Of a stretch of 39,116 bases of DNA, positions 32,149-39,116 are shown in pieces; the stretch's first letter is position 1, and every line of letters begins with the position of its first letter. Under the pieces are notes generated by a model that saw nothing but the letters and a program-made list of their open reading frames with translations, was not told where the DNA came from and ran no database searches. Both the position numbers and the translations under genes were made by a program. The DNA is from an uncultured Alphaproteobacteria bacterium. GTDB lineage: Bacteria > Pseudomonadota > Alphaproteobacteria > Rhizobiales > Rhizobiaceae. The DNA is taken from assembly GCA_929200315.1 (NCBI GenBank), contig CAKMZB010000004.1, positions 267,398-306,513 on the forward strand. Direction: 5' to 3'.

Positions 32149-34301
32149 CGTCTGGTAAGCCCGGCAACAACGTTGTCGATCATCCGCTGCCCGGCATCCT
32201 GACCCAGCGACATGATGCTTTCAGGGTGGAACTGAACAGCGGCGATGGGCGCGCTTTCGTGTTCCACGCCCATGATCACTCCGTCATCGGTTTGTGCGGT
32301 GACGCGGAAGCCTTCCGGCAGTTTTGCAGGGTCTGCATGGAGCGAGTGGTAGCGACCGACGGTCAGCTTTTCGTCCAGGCCGGAAAAGACGGCCGAATTT
32401 CCCTGCACCGCAACCCTTGAAGGCTTGCCGTGCATGGGAACCTCCAGCTGCAGCAAGCCACCTCCCGCCTCTTGCACCAACGCCTGCAAACCAAGGCAAA
32501 CACCGAAAAGCGGAAGGTCGCGTTCACGTGCCGCGCGGATGGTTTCGGCGCAGGAGAAATCCGCCGGCTGGCCTGGTCCCGGCGACATGACGACAAGGTC
32601 AGGTTTCATCTCATCAAACACCGACGGGTCCACCGGCGTGCGGATGGTAGAGACCTCCGCGCCCGTTTGGCGGAAGTAGTTGGCCAATGTGTGAACAAAC
32701 GAATCTTCGTGATCTACCAAGAGGATACGAACCCCCTCGCCCACTCTGGCGGCGCTTCTTTGACCGACACTATTGGAACCGGATGTGCCGCGAATAGCTG
32801 CGAGCATGGCGGCTGCCTTCAGCTCTGTTTCCGCCTCTTCGGCCTCTGGGTCACTGTCAAAAAGCAGCGTTGCGCCAGCGCGCACTTCGGCGATCCCATC
32901 CTTGATGCGCACGGTGCGGAGCGTAAGGCCAGTGTTCATGTTGCCGTTGAAACCAACCATGCCTATCGCACCACCGTACCAGGCACGAGGGCTTTTCTCG
33001 TTGGCTTCTAGAAACCGCATCGCCCAGAGCTTGGGAGCACCGGTCACGGTGACGGCCCAGGCGTGGGAGAGGAAGGCGTCGAAAGCGTCCATATCCTCGC
33101 GCAAACGACCCTCGATATGATCCACCGTGTGGATGAGACGCGAATACATCTCGATCTGACGGCGGCCGATGACTTTGACGCTACCCGGCTCGCAAACCCT
33201 TGATTTATCGTTGCGATCGACGTCCGAGCACATGGTCAGTTCGCTCTCATCCTTCTTGGAATTGAGCAGCGTGAGGATCTGTTCGCTGTCCTCGATCGGG
33301 TCACGACCACGCGCGATGGTGCCGGAAATCGGGCACGTTTCCACCCGCCGTCCGTCCACCCGCACGAACATTTCCGGGCTTGCTCCAACAAGATATTCGC
33401 CGTGGCCGAGATTGATAAAAAACGAATAGGGCGAAGGGTTTATCTCTTTGAGACGGCGCGAGATTTCCGACGGCGGGCTTTCGCATCGCTCGGTGAAGGT
33501 CTGACCGGGCACCACTTCAAAGAGATCACCGCGGCGAAATTTCTCCTTCGCGCGCTCGACAAGACGAGCATACTCCCCCGGCACATGGTCGCCGCGACCG
33601 GGGTTGTGGGCTGTGGGTTCGAACTCTTCCTCACTTCCCCCGCGCGGAAGGCCTTCCGTAGTCGTACCGTTTTCTATTGAAAAATCATACCGTTGCAGCC
33701 AGGCGCTTGCAGCATGATGATCGACGACAAGAATTTCATCCGGCAAATAGAGCACGATATCGCGCTGATCCTCGGGGCGTTCCAGTGTCAGATCGACCTT
33801 GTCGAACTGAAAGGCAAGGTCGTATCCAAACGCGCCGTAAAGCGCCAATTGCTCGTCTTTTTCGCTGCGGAAGAGATCAACAATAGCGCGGAGAACGGAA
33901 AAAACGGTCGGAGCGCGGGAGCGGAATTCCTCCAAAACGGGAGCATCGGGCTCTTTGACCGTCAGCTTGATTACACCCTCGGCGCGGGAAAATGAGGATA
34001 AGTGCTCATGGCCTTCAAGCACATCCGCCACGGGACCAAGCAGGATTTTTCCCCGTGAATTCAACGCCTCAATCTCCATCGAACGGCCGTTTGAAGAGAT
34101 CACAACGGGGGGATTGATGATCGCTGTATCCCATCGGGTGTAGCGTCCCGGATACTCATAGTTGGAGGAAAAAACCGCGCCGCGCTCCTTGTCGAGCCGA
34201 TCGATAAAACCACTGACCGCGCCTTCATATGGGGTTGGATGTCGGCTGCGGGAAACGGCAATGCCGCCTTCGGTAATATAGGAAAATGCGTCTTGCGACA
34301 T
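32145..34301 (-). CDS. trpE(G): Fused anthranilate synthase components I and II
   Basis: The 718-residue fusion makes anthranilate from chorismate and glutamine, the first committed step of tryptophan synthesis. Residues about 1-510 are TrpE ([35 protein letters not shown]); residues about 515-718 are the TrpG amidotransferase, with nucleophile Cys in [16 protein letters not shown] and the VQFHPES His/Glu. Such fusions are typical of Rhizobiales. The ATG at 34301 follows a purine-rich ribosome site. Upstream lies a Trp-codon leader peptide and attenuator, so expression is controlled by charged tRNA-Trp. Confidence 0.97.
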   Translation of the reverse strand: MSQDAFSYITEGGIAVSRSRHPTPYEGAVSGFIDRLDKERGAVFSSNYEYPGRYTRWDTAIINPPVVISSNGRSMEIEALNSRGKILLGPVADVLEGHEHLSSFSRAEGVIKLTVKEPDAPVLEEFRSRAPTVFSVLRAIVDLFRSEKDEQLALYGAFGYDLAFQFDKVDLTLERPEDQRDIVLYLPDEILVVDHHAASAWLQRYDFSIENGTTTEGLPRGGSEEEFEPTAHNPGRGDHVPGEYARLVERAKEKFRRGDLFEVVPGQTFTERCESPPSEISRRLKEINPSPYSFFINLGHGEYLVGASPEMFVRVDGRRVETCPISGTIARGRDPIEDSEQILTLLNSKKDESELTMCSDVDRNDKSRVCEPGSVKVIGRRQIEMYSRLIHTVDHIEGRLREDMDAFDAFLSHAWAVTVTGAPKLWAMRFLEANEKSPRAWYGGAIGMVGFNGNMNTGLTLRTVRIKDGIAEVRAGATLLFDSDPEAEEAETELKAAAMLAAIRGTSGSNSVGQRSAARVGEGVRILLVDHEDSFVHTLANYFRQTGAEVSTIRTPVDPSVFDEMKPDLVVMSPGPGQPADFSCAETIRAARERDLPLFGVCLGLQALVQEAGGGLLQLEVPMHGKPSRVAVQGNSAVFSGLDEKLTVGRYHSLHADPAKLPEGFRVTAQTDDGVIMGVEHESAPIAAVQFHPESIMSLGQDAGQRMIDNVVAGLTRR

Positions 34302-34348
34302 CAAGCTTCTCTCTCTTACAGACCGCCGCTAAGCCTTTGACCGCGCAT

Positions 34349-34380
34349 AAAAAAGCCGCCCGGCAAAAGCTAAGGGCGGC
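34349..34380 (-). terminator. trp attenuator terminator
   Basis: On the minus strand GCCGCCC (34380-34374), a 12-base loop, GGGCGGC (34361-34355), then six T (34354-34349). CCCTTA at the 3' edge of its first arm (34376-34371) can instead pair with TAAGGG (34412-34407) just after the leader peptide, forming the antiterminator. Confidence 0.92.
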
Positions 34381-34409
34381 GCGTTGCATACATGCGTGCT
34401 GGCTCACCC

Positions 34410-34457
34410 TTAAGAAGGGCGCCACCAGAGCATTGCAAGGTTGCAAATCGTGTTCAT
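34410..34457 (-). CDS. trpL: trp leader peptide
   Basis: A 15-codon frame, MNTICNLAMLWWRPS, has tandem Trp codons at 34427-34422 and a TAA at 34412-34410. The codons lie just upstream of the attenuator's region 1, so ribosome stalling on scarce Trp-tRNA would favour the antiterminator. The predicted transcription start coincides with its ATG, and there is no ribosome site, so the peptide is probably translated leaderless. Confidence 0.88.
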   Translation of the reverse strand: MNTICNLAMLWWRPS

Positions 34458-34463
34458 GGGAGC

Positions 34464-34492
34464 TTTGTAGCGCGGGGTCGCAGGAGCAGCAA
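34464..34492 (-). promoter_or_regulatory. Putative trpL-trpE(G) promoter
   Basis: On the minus strand TTGCTG (34492-34487), a 17-base spacer and TACAAA (34469-34464). Six bases separate the -10 from the leader ATG (34457), which puts the start at the A of the ATG. Confidence 0.6.
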
Positions 34493-34512
34493 GCGGCGAG
34501 TTTGAAAGGGGC

Positions 34513-34529
34513 GTGCCGCCCCGCGGCAC
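34513..34529. other. Perfect GC hairpin upstream of the trp promoter
   Basis: GTGCCGC (34513-34519), CCC, GCGGCAC (34523-34529). It is 21 bases beyond the -35 box; operator or repeat remnant, undecided. Confidence 0.3.
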
Positions 34530-34562
34530 CGGGTTTCGAATAAAGGGGGCTTTTTTGGGAAT

Positions 34563-34573
34563 GGGGGGGGGGG
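34563..34573 (+). repeat. Run of 11 G
   Basis: An uninterrupted G11 homopolymer lies in a G/T-rich stretch (34540-34600) of the trpL-tdk gap. It is prone to slippage and to sequencing error. It lies in no gene. Confidence 0.9.
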
Positions 34574-34617
34574 TCTAGAAAATAGAGGGTGGTTTGTGGG
34601 GACGGTATGCTCCCACC

Positions 34618-34710
34618 CGAAACGCTGTTGCGTTTCGACCCCGGGTTCAAGCCCCGGGCAGGCTCTCCCTTTCAGGGGGAGGTGGGGAGGCAATTTTTGC
34701 TTCCCCCAAA
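34618..34710. repeat. Cluster of small palindromes in the trpL-tdk gap
   Basis: CGAAACGC-TGTT-GCGTTTCG (34618-34637), then CCCGGG...CCCGGG around TTCAAG (34640-34658), then CTCTCCC/GGGGGAG (34662-34680). With the element at 34711 they make a mosaic of short inverted repeats like those accumulated in non-coding alphaproteobacterial DNA. I see no gene between 34458 and 34826. Confidence 0.5.
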
Positions 34711-34788
34711 CTGTCATTCCCGCACAGGCGGGAATCCATGTCGACGCTCGTTTTGCTGCACGATGGATCCCCGCCTGCGCGGCGATGC
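34711..34788. repeat. Palindromic intergenic repeat, copy 1 (partly decayed)
   Basis: The left 35 bases match copy 2 (37157-37191) with three differences. The right arm keeps ATCCCCGCCTGCGCGG (34767-34782) but its end has diverged. It sits about 40 bases after the tdk stop and may act as its transcript end. Confidence 0.75.
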
Positions 34789-34826
34789 AAATGAAGTTGA
34801 GTGAGACCTCCACGCCAAACGCGACC

Positions 34827-35432
34827 CTAAAGTGAAATCTGCAACTGTCCGTTCGGGCCGATGTCGCGAGCGTCCCAATGGCGGCGGCAAAGAGAGACAT
34901 AACTTTCCTCCCCGCCGATGGCGACCTGGTCACCCTCCTCCAAAACGCGCCCTTCGCTATCCAAACGAACAACCATCGTCGCCTTGCGACCACACCAGCA
35001 AATCGTGCGGATTTCCCGTAGCGTATCGGCGAGCGCGAGCAGAGCTGCCGACCCCGGAAACAACTCGCCCTGAAAATCCGTGCGTAACCCAAAACACATG
35101 ACCGGCACGCCGAGACGATCCGCAGCGCGGGCCAACTGCCAGACCTGATCGCGGGAGAGAAACTGTGCTTCGTCCACCAGGACGCAGGCGAGTGGGCCGA
35201 CCTTTAGCTTTTCCTCTACCCGCACAAACAGGTCGTCCTGCGGTTCGAAGGTTTGGGCTTGCGCTTCCAGCCCAATCCGCGAACCGATCGTGCCGATCCC
35301 GGCGCGGTGGTCGAGACTGGCAGTGAGCAGCAATGTCTCCATCCCGCGTTCGCGGTAATTGTGGCTAGCCTGGAGCAGCACCGTCGACTTGCCGGCATTC
35401 ATGGCGGAATAATTGAAATAGAGCTTCGCCAT
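34827..35432 (-). CDS. tdk: Thymidine kinase
   Basis: The 201-residue type II thymidine kinase phosphorylates thymidine for salvage. The P-loop is [12 protein letters not shown], the Walker B/lid region [14 protein letters not shown], and the zinc-finger cysteines include CWCGRKA and a late Cys-Arg-Arg-His. The N-terminus [16 protein letters not shown] is standard. The DUF971 gene is 36 bases upstream and co-oriented. Confidence 0.96.
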   Translation of the reverse strand: MAKLYFNYSAMNAGKSTVLLQASHNYRERGMETLLLTASLDHRAGIGTIGSRIGLEAQAQTFEPQDDLFVRVEEKLKVGPLACVLVDEAQFLSRDQVWQLARAADRLGVPVMCFGLRTDFQGELFPGSAALLALADTLREIRTICWCGRKATMVVRLDSEGRVLEEGDQVAIGGEESYVSLCRRHWDARDIGPNGQLQISL

Positions 35433-35468
35433 ATCTGCCTTTCCGCCATCCTCTCGCGCGTGACAGAC

Positions 35469-35822
35469 CTAGCGCGACAGCCCCCGCTCGGCCAATGCGG
35501 CCTCGTATTTGGCCCACAGTTCGTCCCGCTCCCGGCCAAGTTTCAGCAGCACCGGCCAGGAAAAAAGCCCGGTGTCGTGACCATCGTCAAAGATCAGACG
35601 AGCCGCGTAGTGACCCACCGGCTCGATACCGGAAATGGCAACATCGCGCTTGCCGCCAACAATCGTCTTCTGGCTAGGATCATGCCCCTGCACTTCTGCG
35701 CTCGGGCTTTCCACCCGCAGCAGCTCGGCGGAAATCTCAAACCGCTCTCCGCTGTCAAACGCAACCTTCAAAACGTGCTTGTCTTGGGAAAGGCGCAACT
35801 CTGTGACGGCGGGGTCGCTCAT
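35469..35822 (-). CDS. DUF971 (GBBH-like N-terminal domain) protein
   Basis: The 117-residue protein is a stand-alone DUF971 domain, as found at the N-terminus of gamma-butyrobetaine hydroxylase. It shows FEISAELLRVESPSAEVQGH and GHYAARLIFDDGHDTGLFSW. Related small proteins have been linked to Fe-S cluster or P-loop carrier (Mrp/ApbC) partners. It is divergent from the glycerate kinase and probably in one unit with tdk. Confidence 0.88.
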   Translation of the reverse strand: MSDPAVTELRLSQDKHVLKVAFDSGERFEISAELLRVESPSAEVQGHDPSQKTIVGGKRDVAISGIEPVGHYAARLIFDDGHDTGLFSWPVLLKLGRERDELWAKYEAALAERGLSR

Positions 35823-35870
35823 ATCTGGGCTCTGGTTCCAAACAACAATGCCCGCTATCGATGGCGCAGC

Positions 35871-37133
35871 ATGGCTATGAACTCAACCGACCCGATCACC
35901 TTTCTGCGTGCGATCTATGATTGCGCGGTGGACGCCGCTGACCCGGCGAAGAACGTCGCTAACGCCCTGCCCGCGCCACCGCCGAAAGGCCGTGTGTTGG
36001 TCATATGCGCAGGCAAGGCCGCAGCATCAATGGCGCGAGCCGTGGAGCTAGCGTGGTCGGATGTGGACTTCACCGGCATAGCACTCTGCCCCTACAATCA
36101 CGCGGTTGCCTGTGAGCGGATCGAAGTGATCGAAGCGGCCCATCCTGTGCCGGACGGGCGGGGGGAAGAGGCCGCGCGGCGTATCCTGGCTGAAGCTAAA
36201 AAGTTGACCGGCGATGACATGCTGCTCTTTTGCGTGTCTGGCGGTGGATCATCATTGTTGGCTCTGCCGGTTGAGGTCGTATCACTGGCGCAGAAGGCGG
36301 CGGTCAACAAAGCCCTCCTCCATTCCGGCGCGCCCATCAGCGCGATGAACGCGGTGCGCAAGCGCCTCTCTGCCATTAAGGGTGGACGCCTCGCCGTAGC
36401 GGCGTGGCCTGCCCCCACTGTGACGCTCGCGATCTCCGATGTGCCGGGGGACGACCCGGGCACGATTGCCTCCGGGCCAACGGTTCCCGAACATCTGGGG
36501 CGAGACGAAGTTGAAGCCATTTTGGAACGCTATGGCGTGGATTTGTCGCCATCGGTCCGCGCCGCAATGCAGGAGCCGCCGAGGCCAGACCATCCCGCTT
36601 TTGCCGCTACACGAACGGACATCATCGCACGCCCGGCAGAGATGATTTCAGCGGTGGAGAAAGCCGCAAGTGAGGCCGGACACCGCGTCATTTCGCTTGG
36701 CGCGGATGTGGAAGGCGAAAGCCGCGATGTGGCCCGCGAGCAAGCCGCTCTGGTGCGGCAGCTTCGCCAGAAGGGCGAACGAGCGCTCATCCTTTCGGGC
36801 GGAGAAACCACCGTCACCGTTCGCCCTGATGAGGCCTGTGGACGGGGTGGCCGCAACACGGAATTCGCGCTGGCACTGGCGCTAGAGCTGGACGGCATGG
36901 CCGATGTCTGGGCGATGGCGGCCGATACCGACGGTATCGACGGAGCAGAGACAATTGCCGGTTGTACTGTTTCGCCAGACACTTTGGCGCGGGCACGGGC
37001 GGTCGGGTTGGACCCTGCGGCGATGCTTGCGGGGCACGACAGCGCAAGCCTGTTTCGGGCCATCGGCGACGTGCTGGAACCGGGCCCGACACGGACGAAT
37101 GTGAATGATGTGCGTGTGATCTGGGTGGGGTGA
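35871..37133 (+). CDS. ttuD: Glycerate 2-kinase (DUF4147/MOFRL)
   Basis: The 420-residue type II glycerate kinase forms 2-phosphoglycerate from D-glycerate. The N-terminal DUF4147 domain includes VICAGKAAASMARAVE and LLFCVSGGGSSLLALP; the C-terminal MOFRL domain includes ILSGGETTVTV and GRGGRNTEFALALAL. The ATG at 35871 (MAMNSTDP) matches the family; the frame is open much further upstream only because it is antisense to tdk and DUF971. It could use glycerate derived from glyoxylate, which the neighbouring ureidoglycolate lyase produces. Confidence 0.93.
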   Translation: MAMNSTDPITFLRAIYDCAVDAADPAKNVANALPAPPPKGRVLVICAGKAAASMARAVELAWSDVDFTGIALCPYNHAVACERIEVIEAAHPVPDGRGEEAARRILAEAKKLTGDDMLLFCVSGGGSSLLALPVEVVSLAQKAAVNKALLHSGAPISAMNAVRKRLSAIKGGRLAVAAWPAPTVTLAISDVPGDDPGTIASGPTVPEHLGRDEVEAILERYGVDLSPSVRAAMQEPPRPDHPAFAATRTDIIARPAEMISAVEKAASEAGHRVISLGADVEGESRDVAREQAALVRQLRQKGERALILSGGETTVTVRPDEACGRGGRNTEFALALALELDGMADVWAMAADTDGIDGAETIAGCTVSPDTLARARAVGLDPAAMLAGHDSASLFRAIGDVLEPGPTRTNVNDVRVIWVG

Positions 37134-37153
37134 GCGATCACTTTCCACGTCTG

Positions 37154-37240
37154 CCGCTGTCATCCCCGCGCAGGCGGGAATCCATATCGACACACGTTCT
37201 AAAGCACCATCGATCCCCGCCTGCGCGGGGATGACAGCGG
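37154..37240. repeat. Palindromic intergenic repeat, copy 2 (complete)
   Basis: Arms at 37154-37178 and 37216-37240 are 25-base perfect inverted repeats around a 37-base centre. It lies between the convergent ttuD and allA genes (gap 37134-37258), where the RNA stem could end both transcripts. Copy 1 is at 34711-34788. Confidence 0.88.
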
Positions 37241-37258
37241 GATGAGAGGAGCTCTCCT

Positions 37259-37744
37259 CTACTCCTCCAGAGAAAAGCAACTCTGATAAAAATGCTCTTC
37301 CAAATTCTCCCCCGGGCCTGTCCGGTCCACCACAAGAAAATCACTCTCCGCCTCCAGCGATATCAACGGATGGTGCCAGACCCCTACCCCGTACTGCACG
37401 CCCTGATCTCCGCGCATCGCAAAGGCGACAGGCTCACCCGGCTTGCCCTCAACATCAGGAGCGACCACCGCAATCCACGGTCGCCCGTTCAGCGGTACAA
37501 AGGCCTGCGAGCCCAGCGGGTGGCGCTCCATCATTTTGATGTCGAGTGGCAGCTTGAACGGTTGTCCGCGGAAGATGGAAAGGATGGCCTCACCATCCTT
37601 GTTTGGCCCCCAAACCTGTGCCCTCGCCAGCGCGTGGAAACGCTGCGTTGTTCCGCCATTGATGGCAAAACTCTCCGCACCATCCGTCTCAATCAGATCG
37701 CCAAAAGGCGCGAGCGCCTCGCGGCTTGGTCTCTGCAACCTCAC
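37259..37744 (-). CDS. allA: Ureidoglycolate lyase
   Basis: The 161-residue AllA-family protein shows [29 protein letters not shown], the cupin-like [16 protein letters not shown] and [13 protein letters not shown]. AllA splits ureidoglycolate into glyoxylate and urea in purine/allantoin breakdown. The GTG start at 37744 overlaps the upstream stop as GTGA. No other allantoin gene is in view, and coupling to a glutaryl-CoA dehydrogenase is odd. Confidence 0.9.
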   Translation of the reverse strand: MRLQRPSREALAPFGDLIETDGAESFAINGGTTQRFHALARAQVWGPNKDGEAILSIFRGQPFKLPLDIKMMERHPLGSQAFVPLNGRPWIAVVAPDVEGKPGEPVAFAMRGDQGVQYGVGVWHHPLISLEAESDFLVVDRTGPGENLEEHFYQSCFSLEE

Positions 37745-38988
37745 CCGAACGCCTGAAGGCCGGTCTGGGCGCGGCCGAGAATGAGGGCGTGGACATCGTG
37801 GGTGCCCTCATAGGTGTTGACCGCTTCAAGGTTCATAACGTGGCGGATAACACCGTATTCATCGCTCACCCCGTTGCCGCCGTGCATGTCGCGGGAATGG
37901 CGGGCAATGTCGAGCGCCTTGCCACAATTGTTGCGCTTCATCAGGCTGATCAGCTCAGCGGGCGCGCGATGTTCATCCATCAGGCGGCCAAGACGCAGCG
38001 CGCCTTGCAGGCCAAGACCGATCTCGGTCTGCATGTCGGCGAGCTTCTTCTGGATGAGCTGCGTCTGCGCCAGCGGGCGGCCAAACTGCTTGCGGTCAAG
38101 CGTGTATTGCCGCGCCGCGTGCCAGCAGAATTCCGCAGCCCCCATAGCGCCCCAGGCAATGCCGAAGCGGGCACGGTTGAGGCAGCCGAAAGGACCAGCA
38201 AGACCAGAAACATTGGGCAGCAGGTTCTCCTCCGGCACAAAGACATCGTCCATCTGGATCATGCCCGTGACGGAGGCGCGCAGTGAAAACTTGCCCTCGA
38301 TCTTGGGCGTTTCAAATCCCTCCATGCCCCGTTCCAGGATGAAGCCCTTGATCTTGCCATCATGGCCATCGCTCTTCGCCCAGACGACGGCGACATCTGC
38401 AATGGGGGAGTTCGTGATCCAGTTTTTCGCGCCGGAAACGCGATAGCCGCCGTCGACCTTCTTGGCGCGGGTGAGCATGCCACCGGGGTCTGAGCCATGG
38501 TCGGGTTCGGTGAGACCAAAGCAGCCGACATGTTCACCGCTTGCCAGTTTCGGCAAGAATTTCTCGCGCTGCTCGTCTGTTCCATAGGCGAAGATCGGGT
38601 GCATCACGAGAGAGGATTGGACCGACATTGCCGAGCGGTAGCCGGAATCCACCCGCTCCACTTCCCGCGCGACGAGACCGTAGGTCACATAGTTTGCGCC
38701 AACGCCGCCATAGGCTTCCGGTATCGTCACGCCGAGCAGGCCAAGTTCGCCCATCTCACTCATGATTTCGCGGTGGAAGATCTCGTGCCGGTTAGCCTCC
38801 AGCACGCGCGTGGCGAGCTTGTCGTCACAATAAGCGCGGGCTGCATCGCGGATAGCGCGCTCATCTTCGGTGAGCTGGTCTTCCAGCAAAAACGGGTCAT
38901 CCCAAACGAGCGCGGCGGGTTTGGCGCGAGCGATCTCAGGGGTGTTGTGGTCGTCGTCGTGGGCGTTCGGCTCAGATTTGGTCAGCAT
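37741..38988 (-). CDS. gcdH: Glutaryl-CoA dehydrogenase (acyl-CoA dehydrogenase family)
   Basis: This 415-residue FAD enzyme oxidatively decarboxylates glutaryl-CoA to crotonyl-CoA in Lys/Trp catabolism. GcdH-type features are [30 protein letters not shown] and the catalytic Glu segment [20 protein letters not shown]. The start at 38988 (MLTKSEPN) has AGGA 8 bases upstream; the frame extends to 39096 without family likeness. It is the first gene of the gcdH-allA unit. Confidence 0.94.
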   Translation of the reverse strand: MLTKSEPNAHDDDHNTPEIARAKPAALVWDDPFLLEDQLTEDERAIRDAARAYCDDKLATRVLEANRHEIFHREIMSEMGELGLLGVTIPEAYGGVGANYVTYGLVAREVERVDSGYRSAMSVQSSLVMHPIFAYGTDEQREKFLPKLASGEHVGCFGLTEPDHGSDPGGMLTRAKKVDGGYRVSGAKNWITNSPIADVAVVWAKSDGHDGKIKGFILERGMEGFETPKIEGKFSLRASVTGMIQMDDVFVPEENLLPNVSGLAGPFGCLNRARFGIAWGAMGAAEFCWHAARQYTLDRKQFGRPLAQTQLIQKKLADMQTEIGLGLQGALRLGRLMDEHRAPAELISLMKRNNCGKALDIARHSRDMHGGNGVSDEYGVIRHVMNLEAVNTYEGTHDVHALILGRAQTGLQAFG

Positions 38989-39072
38989 GGGGCGTCCTTT
39001 TCGGTTGACGCTACTATCGCGCCTTTTCTTGCGCGGTTCCATGGCAAAGGCACGCATCGTGTGGAAATTGTC

Positions 39073-39087
39073 GAGCCTTGTGGGCTC
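39073..39087. promoter_or_regulatory. Inverted repeat upstream of gcdH
   Basis: GAGCC (39073-39077), TTGTG, GGCTC (39083-39087), next to A-rich DNA, 85 bases upstream of the gcdH start. It may be an operator of a divergent regulator beyond the window. The rest of 38989-39116 shows no gene I can support. Confidence 0.3.
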
Positions 39088-39116
39088 AAAAACCAAAAAC
39101 GGCGGCTCATCAGAGC

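Larger units (their letters stand above)
34349..34457 (-). ncRNA. Attenuated trp leader RNA, rnTrpL-type
   Basis: If transcription starts at 34457 and stops at the attenuator, the product is about 109 nt. That is the size and layout of Sinorhizobium rnTrpL, which starts at the AUG of its leader peptide and acts in trans. Pairing region 1 (CCCTT, 34419-34415) with region 2 (AAGGG, 34411-34407) is the pause hairpin at the leader stop; 2 with 3 is the antiterminator; 3 with 4 the terminator. A trans role here is inferred only. Confidence 0.65.

Noticed and set aside
34638-34660. tRNA T-arm look-alike (GGTTCAAGCCC in a 5-bp stem)
   Set aside because: The stem and loop match a T-arm, but no acceptor stem, D-arm or 7-base anticodon loop can be built around it; the adjacent GAAACGC hairpin has a 4-base loop. 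Treated as part of the palindrome cluster.
35253-35870. Long open extension upstream of glycerate kinase (626-residue frame)
   Set aside because: It is antisense to tdk and the DUF971 gene, shows no family likeness, and the kinase family begins at the ATG at 35871.
39041-39116. Open frame [15 protein letters not shown]... running off the right edge, divergent from gcdH
   Set aside because: Only 25 codons are visible, with no ribosome site and no recognisable motif; it could be chance.

Overview
The window is a chromosomal segment of an alphaproteobacterium, most likely Hyphomicrobiales (Rhizobiales) or a close relative. The evidence is: a fused trpE(G) gene preceded by a Trp-codon leader peptide that appears leaderless; a trxB / LsrB-VtlR-type LysR / AbcR-type small RNA / aspartate aminotransferase neighbourhood; a petABC cytochrome bc1 operon with three separate genes; and clustered GANTC (CcrM-type) sites. 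There is no phage, IS, CRISPR, rRNA or convincing tRNA. Genes are tightly packed, with many ATGA, GTGA and TGATG stop-start overlaps.

Region 1 (1-4145). After a degraded-looking decarboxylase tail come an ELM1-family protein, a convergent 2OG-Fe(II) oxygenase, trxB and an lsrB-like LysR regulator. The 249-bp gap after the LysR gene holds a promoter, a palindromic LysR-type operator centred near -65, and a three-hairpin RNA carrying repeated CCTCCCAG (anti-Shine-Dalgarno) loops and ending in a strong terminator. I read this as an AbcR (alpha-r15) sRNA gene.

Region 2 (4146-10852). Aspartate/aromatic aminotransferase, an Lrp/AsnC regulator and phhAB (phenylalanine to tyrosine) form an amino-acid block. 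A chain of two unlisted micro-ORFs then leads by stop-start overlaps into a DUF1499 membrane protein. A convergent MarR / OmpR / EnvZ-like regulatory operon follows.

Region 3 (11018-16440). This holds ilvE, an MBL-fold hydrolase, a secreted TPR protein, a DMT transporter, the ybjN-proC-csaA operon and ubiK. The 5' region of ybjN holds six GANTC sites in 122 bp.

Region 4 (16507-27989) is a long co-directional run: lgt, midA, pgeF, an M24-fold protein that has lost the canonical metal ligands, prs, a structured leader plus rplY, pth, ychF, then cfa translationally coupled to a haloalkane dehalogenase, a membrane protein and two MaoC-like hydratases.

Region 5 (28049-32148) is petABC (Rieske, cytochrome b, cytochrome c1), then apt and a GNAT acetyltransferase.

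Region 6 (32145-39116) has trpE(G) with its attenuator and leader (a probable rnTrpL-type sRNA), a repeat-rich gap, tdk, a DUF971 protein, glycerate 2-kinase, ureidoglycolate lyase and glutaryl-CoA dehydrogenase. Two copies of one palindromic intergenic repeat lie at 34711-34788 and 37154-37240. The strongest discoveries are regulatory RNA and leader structures rather than a new protein system.
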